A DNA stretch of 64,000 nucleotides, taken from Mycobacterium shinjukuense (lineage in GTDB: Bacteria; Actinomycetota; Actinomycetes; Mycobacteriales; Mycobacteriaceae). Made by a program: the position numbers and the translations under genes. Below, one piece after another: positions 60,328 to 64,000 of the stretch. The notes under the pieces were generated by a model, which was not told the DNA's origin, did no database searches, and saw only the letters and a program-made list of their open reading frames with translations. Position 1 is the first letter of the stretch, and each line of letters begins with the position of its first letter. The DNA is taken from contig NZ_AP022575.1 in the NCBI RefSeq assembly GCF_010730055.1, positions 1,984,001 to 2,048,000 on the forward strand. The letters run 5' to 3'.

Positions 60328-61761
60328 CTATGCGGTGGTTTGCGCCCGCAAAATCCGGAACGCGTTGGGCACCAGCACGTCCGACCCGGTTCGGAACCAG
60401 GCGAAAAATCCGCGCTGCCCGGTCGGCCGGCGGTTCGGTCCGAACAAGTGCGGCACCAGCTCCACCATGGCGCCAACCCGATCGACGATGAGGAATTGCT
60501 TCCAGTCGCCAAGCACCAGTGGATGATTCGTCGCTGTCACCGCCGGATCGACGGTGTCCATGTGGGAAACCTCCAGGATGTTTTTCCCGGCCAGCATCGG
60601 CGGACTGTCGTGCAACCCCGGGAATTTCAGCGCACCGTTCGCGGTTTCCGCCTGCCTCAACGTGTTGATGGTGGACAAGTTCGCCGCGAACGCGCCGTTG
60701 GCTTGGAACCTTGGCGGCAGCGCCGACTGCAGCGCGTAAACATCGGCTGCCACAACAGCTTCCGTTCCGGCGCCGGCGACCACGTAATCGTTGGTGCCGG
60801 TCAACGCGCTGACAAACCCGGTGGGCTCGCCAACGCCGGTGCCGTTGACGAACGCCGCGGCCTGCAACTGTTCAATCGAATCCGCCAGGATGCGGCCGAC
60901 CTCTGCGACGAACCCGGCGGCGTCTCCCTCGATTTCGACCGAGAACGGGACCCAGGCGCTGCCGCGGTAGGCCGGCACCGCGGGCTGGGCCAGCGTTGGC
61001 GAATCGTCGGAAACCTCCTCGGCTTCGTGATACCAGTTCGCTTGGGCGCCTTCAGAGGTCACGCCCCGCCAGATTTCGGCTGTGGTTTGCACAACCCGCG
61101 CCACCTGCCGGATCGGATTCGTCGAACCGCCGCTCGACAACAAAATCGCCGGGTCCAGCGCCGCCGGGACCAGGAAACCGCCGGCGGTGTCCACCAAGCC
61201 CATCGCTCGCTGCTCGGCGGCCACCGCGGCCGCCTCCCTCCACGCCGCAGCCTCCGCGGTGGTCCAAACCGTATGCCCCGCAACAGGATTCGAAACCCGC
61301 TTGACGAACGCGTTCAAGTAGTCGCGGCTGCCGGTGGCCGCCAACCAGCGCTGCGCCCACGACGCCGACTGCGGCGGCCCGCTGCGGCAAAGGGTTTCCG
61401 CGGTTTCTGCGGCCCCTGCCGTCATCAGCCCGTCCCGCACGCAGCCGTCCAGTGTGCGAAGCGCGGTGTCCCGCATCGTGTTTCGCGGTGGCGCGTCGTC
61501 AACGTCGTCGCCGGTGGGAGCGCCGGGCACCACCCGCAGCTCACCGGCCTGGACGCGGCGCAGCGCCTCCGCGGCTTGCAGGCCGCGGCGGCGCTGCTCG
61601 GAGCGCAGCTCCTCGGCGTGACGGCACAGCGCTTGAAAACGCTGCGCGGCTTCACCAGTCAAATCACCCTCAACAGTGTCGAGCAGTTGCTGCGCGGCCG
61701 CGCGGGTTTCATCGAGGCTGAGGTTTTTGATGTCGTCAAATTCGTGTTGTTCATCGGTCAT
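60328..61761 (-). CDS. HK97-type major capsid protein
   Basis: A 477-residue phage capsid protein. The N-terminal ~100 residues (MTDEQHEFDDIKNLSLDETR, charged, heptad-like) fit a scaffolding delta-domain removed by the protease. The rest has HK97-fold features: a GLVDTAGGFLVPAALDPAIL segment at the start of the mature part, QANWYHEAEEVSDDSPTLAQ in the E-loop region, and AAFVNGTGVGEPTGFVSAL. It resembles Rv1576c/Rv2650c of phiRv1 and phiRv2. ATG 61761 is the first in-frame start after the protease stop. The gene ends before the terminator. Confidence 0.88.
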   Translation of the reverse strand: MTDEQHEFDDIKNLSLDETRAAAQQLLDTVEGDLTGEAAQRFQALCRHAEELRSEQRRRGLQAAEALRRVQAGELRVVPGAPTGDDVDDAPPRNTMRDTALRTLDGCVRDGLMTAGAAETAETLCRSGPPQSASWAQRWLAATGSRDYLNAFVKRVSNPVAGHTVWTTAEAAAWREAAAVAAEQRAMGLVDTAGGFLVPAALDPAILLSSGGSTNPIRQVARVVQTTAEIWRGVTSEGAQANWYHEAEEVSDDSPTLAQPAVPAYRGSAWVPFSVEIEGDAAGFVAEVGRILADSIEQLQAAAFVNGTGVGEPTGFVSALTGTNDYVVAGAGTEAVVAADVYALQSALPPRFQANGAFAANLSTINTLRQAETANGALKFPGLHDSPPMLAGKNILEVSHMDTVDPAVTATNHPLVLGDWKQFLIVDRVGAMVELVPHLFGPNRRPTGQRGFFAWFRTGSDVLVPNAFRILRAQTTA

Positions 61762-61765
61762 GGGA

Positions 61766-62299
61766 TCACCAATCAAGCAGGGCCAACCGAGCTTCGGCCA
61801 GCGAACGAGAAATAACTGCAAGCGATTCCGCGCGCACCCCGGCGATCTGCGCACCCGGATAAGCCGGAATGCCGGTTAGGGAAACCTCTAGCAGCGCCGC
61901 TTCGACGCGCACCACCACGCCATTCTCTCGACGATCCCGGATCGGCCGGAAACCAACCGAAAACGCGTCCACCACACCAGCTTCCACATTCCTCAGAGCC
62001 TCGTCGCCGTCCGGGGTGTTCGCGATCTCGAACGCCCCGAACAGGCCATGGGGTTCTTCGCGCAACTCGGCAACCTTGCCGACTGGGTAGTGGGCCCGGG
62101 TGTCGTGGGCGACCAGCAGCTTTATTTTGTGGCCGCGCTCCGCGATACTGCGCCGAAAAGCGCCAGGAGCGAACCGCTCCCGATATTCGCCGTCGAAGTC
62201 GCGGACAACGGTTTCCTGGTCGTACGGCACCACGATGCCGTACACGGTGCGGCCCTCGCCGGATCGCAGCTCAGCCGTGCGGAAAAGGACGCCACTCAA
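61766..62299 (-). CDS. HK97-type prohead protease
   Basis: A 177-residue serine protease that would trim the capsid scaffold. Blocks: GRTVYGIVVPYDQETVVRDF, FAPGAFRRSIAERGHKIKLL, the histidine in LVAHDTRAHYPVGK, and the nucleophile serine in VVDAFSVGFRPI. This is the prohead protease family, encoded directly upstream of the capsid gene as in HK97. The start appears to be TTG 62299; no better in-frame start keeps the N-terminal ELRSGEGRTVYG. Confidence 0.88.
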   Translation of the reverse strand: MSGVLFRTAELRSGEGRTVYGIVVPYDQETVVRDFDGEYRERFAPGAFRRSIAERGHKIKLLVAHDTRAHYPVGKVAELREEPHGLFGAFEIANTPDGDEALRNVEAGVVDAFSVGFRPIRDRRENGVVVRVEAALLEVSLTGIPAYPGAQIAGVRAESLAVISRSLAEARLALLDW

Positions 62300-62456
62300 A
62301 ATCGGTCACCAGCCTTAGCGGCAGACGCGGAATGCGTGCGGAATCGCTTATGGCGCATGGCGACCGCTATCCGGGTTCCAGCCGCCCCGCGGCGACTGCC
62401 CGGCGTCAGCGGATACCGAGCTGACCAGGTCAATTGTAGCACGACCCGTTTCATTT

Positions 62457-62948
62457 TCACCGGTCATTCTGCGGGGCAAACGGGTTGACCGAGTCGTCGT
62501 CGTCGGCCGGCAGCGCAGCCAGCCGCTGCTCGCTTGCCGGGGTGAGACCGAATTCCCGGGCAAATTGAAGGATTTGGGCCCGCGAAGCGCGGGCGTCAGC
62601 CACCGCAGGGTGTGGATGCTGATGCCCGGTCGTCGGGTTGGCGACCACGCGGCCCTCGGCCGCGAGGGTCGCCACCGCGGCCGCGTGATCCGCGACCACC
62701 TGACAGTAACACGCCAGGACCTGCGAGTCCGCCGACTTCAGTAAGTCCAGCGGCGACAGTTCCGCGATCACGCGGTGCCATTCGTCGAGCGCTGGCCCGG
62801 TCAGCCACGCCGGAGCTTGCGGCACGCAGCGCTCGAACGGCGGCGGCGGCGCAACCGCCCGGCCGCCGGAATCGTGGCCCGGCGAGCGGCCTTCGATCAG
62901 TTTCAGCTTGGCCGGGCGTGAAATCCGGCCGCTGCCTTTGCCTCCCAC
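62457..62948 (-). CDS. Phage terminase small subunit (P27-like)
   Basis: A 163-residue protein with the P27-type layout: basic start (VGGKGSGRISRPAKLKLIEG), then PQAPAWLTGPALDEWHRVIA, ELSPLDLLKSADSQVLACYC and a C-terminal helix (FAREFGLTPASEQRLAALPA) ending in acidic residues. GTG 62948 follows GGAGG by 8 nt. Small terminases recognise the packaging site. The large subunit normally encoded beside it is not in the window. The 157-bp gap before the protease gene holds no convincing gene. Confidence 0.75.
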   Translation of the reverse strand: MGGKGSGRISRPAKLKLIEGRSPGHDSGGRAVAPPPPFERCVPQAPAWLTGPALDEWHRVIAELSPLDLLKSADSQVLACYCQVVADHAAAVATLAAEGRVVANPTTGHQHPHPAVADARASRAQILQFAREFGLTPASEQRLAALPADDDDSVNPFAPQNDR

Positions 62949-63069
62949 TGCACACACCTCCAAAATTTTGATTCCGTTTTCTGAGCACGCGCACGCGCCG
63001 CCGAGCGGTGTCCGGCCGGGCGGTTGCTGGCGATGGCAACCCACCCCCCTACCTGCGGGTTTGGGATTG

Positions 63070-63402
63070 TCACTGTTTGCTGCCGCGCTCGTCGGGGAGC
63101 GTGCCGAAGGCGAACCAGCCCAGCGGGTCCTCGTCGATCAACTCCTCAAGCCGCCGCTGCTCGGCGTCTAAACGCAACGACAACAGCACCAATTCGCTTG
63201 CGTCGTCAGGAATTTCGGGCGCCAGCACCACCTCGGCGTGCGCCGCGCGGATGGCCTCCAAATCGCGCTGCCGCTGCCTCCGACGCTGCTCGGCGGACGG
63301 GACGTTGGCCGGCCAATCATGTTGGCGTCCAACGCGATTCCGTCGCGGGGCGTGGAACCCTGCGGCGACGGCTGCCTGCTGTTTCAAGCGCTTGTTAGTC
63401 AA
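63070..63402 (-). CDS. Small charged phage protein (unknown)
   Basis: A 110-residue protein, very basic at the N-terminus (NKRLKQQAAVAAGFHAPRRN) and acidic/helical at the C-terminus (LRLDAEQRRLEELIDEDPLG). A central coiled-coil stretch (SAEQRRRQRQRDLEAIRAAH) is visible. The TTG start at 63402 has GGAGG 8 nt upstream and overlaps the stop of the previous gene (TTGA). It lies between the unknown upstream gene and the terminase gene; a head-morphogenesis or DNA-binding role is only a guess. Confidence 0.65.
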   Translation of the reverse strand: MTNKRLKQQAAVAAGFHAPRRNRVGRQHDWPANVPSAEQRRRQRQRDLEAIRAAHAEVVLAPEIPDDASELVLLSLRLDAEQRRLEELIDEDPLGWFAFGTLPDERGSKQ

Positions 63403-63806
63403 CGATGAACCTCCAATTCGTCTCGGGCACAATTCAATTCGCGTTGCAGGACCGGGCATCCGGTCGCGGTATTGTCGGGGTGCAGCACACGCGTGAGCGC
63501 ACGATGCACGACGGCCACCCGTGAGGGTCCGACCGCCCGAAGCAGGTGGCGCGCCCAGTCGCCGCTGCTGCACTGCCGCGGCGGGTCAGACGCCGGCGCG
63601 GCGACCACCTGGTGGCCGGCCGCGACCAGCGCGGCGGCGAGCAGGGCGGCCCAATCCGGGGCAACGGTCCAGCGGCGTCGAGGGGCATCCCAACTTCTGG
63701 CGAAAGGCGGCACCACGGCCTTGATTGTCGCGATCACGGTCGGGTCGTAGGCGCTGCGGACCGCGTGCCGGCCGCCAGGCAGCGGGGCGATGTGGATGAC
63801 GGTCAT
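63399..63806 (-). CDS. Phage protein of unknown function with J-domain-like tail
   Basis: A 135-residue protein starting MTVIHIAPLPGGRHAVRSAY behind GGAGG (spacing 6). The middle is Ala/Val-rich. The C-terminal part VVHRALTRVLHPDNTATGCP followed by a helix resembles the HPD-containing segment of DnaJ-like domains, which here would be truncated. It overlaps its neighbours by 4 nt on each side, so it belongs to the same coupled phage operon. Function is unknown. Confidence 0.6.
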   Translation of the reverse strand: MTVIHIAPLPGGRHAVRSAYDPTVIATIKAVVPPFARSWDAPRRRWTVAPDWAALLAAALVAAGHQVVAAPASDPPRQCSSGDWARHLLRAVGPSRVAVVHRALTRVLHPDNTATGCPVLQRELNCARDELEVHR

Positions 63807-64000
63807 CGACGACCTCCGGGTTCGGCGTTTGCTGCGCCGGCGAGATGGCAGCGCTCGCAGTGCCCGCGTGCCAGCGATGCCGGGGCGAGCATGGGCTGGC
63901 CGCAAAACGCGCACGGCTGGGCGGCCAGAGAAGGCCTGAAATCTTGACCCGCGTAACCCGCTGACCCGTTTTCGCTGGTCAGAGCACCATTTTTTGGCGG
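63803..64000 (-). CDS. Zinc-ribbon phage protein (5' end outside window)
   Basis: A frame open to the right edge, ending at TGA 63803-63805 which overlaps the next ATG. The visible 65 residues include CAFCGQPMLAPASLARGHCE followed by RCH, that is two CxxC pairs 15 residues apart, typical of a zinc ribbon. The sequence before it (GSAGYAGQDFRPSLAAQP) is low in features. It may be the tail of a larger DNA-binding or primase-like protein. Coding is supported by the overlapping stop/start with the downstream gene. Confidence 0.55.
   Translation of the reverse strand, partial: PPKNGALTSENGSAGYAGQDFRPSLAAQPCAFCGQPMLAPASLARGHCERCHLAGAANAEPGGRR

Larger units (their letters stand above)
59560..64000. 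mobile_element. phiRv1-like integrated phage/satellite element (left part)
   Basis: From the cut HNH gene to the right edge all genes are small phage-type genes: three coupled tiny genes (+), a bidirectional terminator, then capsid, prohead protease, small terminase and further small genes (-). The order matches phiRv1 Rv1573-Rv1580c as I recall it. No portal, large terminase, tail or lysis gene is seen in the 4.4 kb available. The integrase, primase and right attachment site would lie outside the window. Confidence 0.82.

Noticed and set aside
59836..61815. 659-codon + strand frame across the small phage genes and capsid gene
   Set aside because: It runs antisense through the capsid gene and through the terminator; the three coupled small genes and the capsid gene explain the region.

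Overview
The window is high-GC chromosomal DNA from a slow-growing Mycobacterium related to, but not inside, the M. tuberculosis complex. The evidence is the presence of PE, PE_PGRS and PPE-MPTR genes, a gene order that (reversed) follows M. tuberculosis Rv1449c to about Rv1399c as I remember it, and protein sequences close to but clearly different from H37Rv. The extra giant PPE-MPTR gene and the mobile elements would fit the M. kansasii / M. marinum side of the genus. The species assignment is inference.

Layout. 1-4.75 kb: pentose-phosphate operon on the + strand (end of tkt, tal, zwf, opcA, pgl), with translationally coupled starts and a MIRU-like repeat in front of opcA. 4.8-13.7 kb: a frameshifted PE_PGRS gene, a 2313-residue PPE-MPTR gene and a PE remnant, all on the - strand, lying between pgl and the Rv1444c homologue. 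13.8-15.8 kb: a small coiled-coil gene, a scar in which pieces of ppc and bisC are joined through a short PGRS-like stretch, and a vapBC pair whose toxin lacks the usual first acidic residue. 15.8-19.1 kb: secG (+) facing tpiA-pgk-gap (-). 19.5-28.7 kb: a secreted protein with a 24-bp VNTR, IS and DUF222 debris, an L,D-transpeptidase, an FAD oxidoreductase with a membrane protein, a PucR fragment, and a PE-linked serine esterase. 28.9-34 kb: a lipid group (acyltransferase, acyl-CoA ligase, esterase, WS/DGAT). 34-38.9 kb: uvrC-rapZ-cuvA-whiA. 38.9-43.3 kb: a secreted lectin, a broken HNH/DUF222 gene, a complete IS4-family element and a degraded gene. 43.3-52.3 kb: riboflavin genes (ribH, ribA2, ribC, ribG) around lprG-P55, then rpe, rsmB and fmt. 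52.4-54.7 kb: two paralogous methyltransferases around a MarR regulator. 54.8-58.4 kb: priA, a TMEM86-like membrane gene and lipI.

58.4-64 kb: a decayed lipH gene abuts the 3' part of a REP13E12-type HNH gene, whose coding sequence stops where a phiRv1-like integrated element begins. The element shows three tiny coupled genes (+), a perfect 16-bp bidirectional terminator, then on the - strand an HK97-type capsid protein, prohead protease, small terminase and several small genes running off the right edge. No portal, large terminase or tail gene is visible, so it looks like a capsid-encoding satellite rather than a complete phage. The integrase end lies outside the window.

Recurring themes are decay and repeats at the junctions between otherwise conserved blocks, and leaderless promoters: a TANNNT box 6-7 nt before the ATG at vapB, secG, lprG and lipI.
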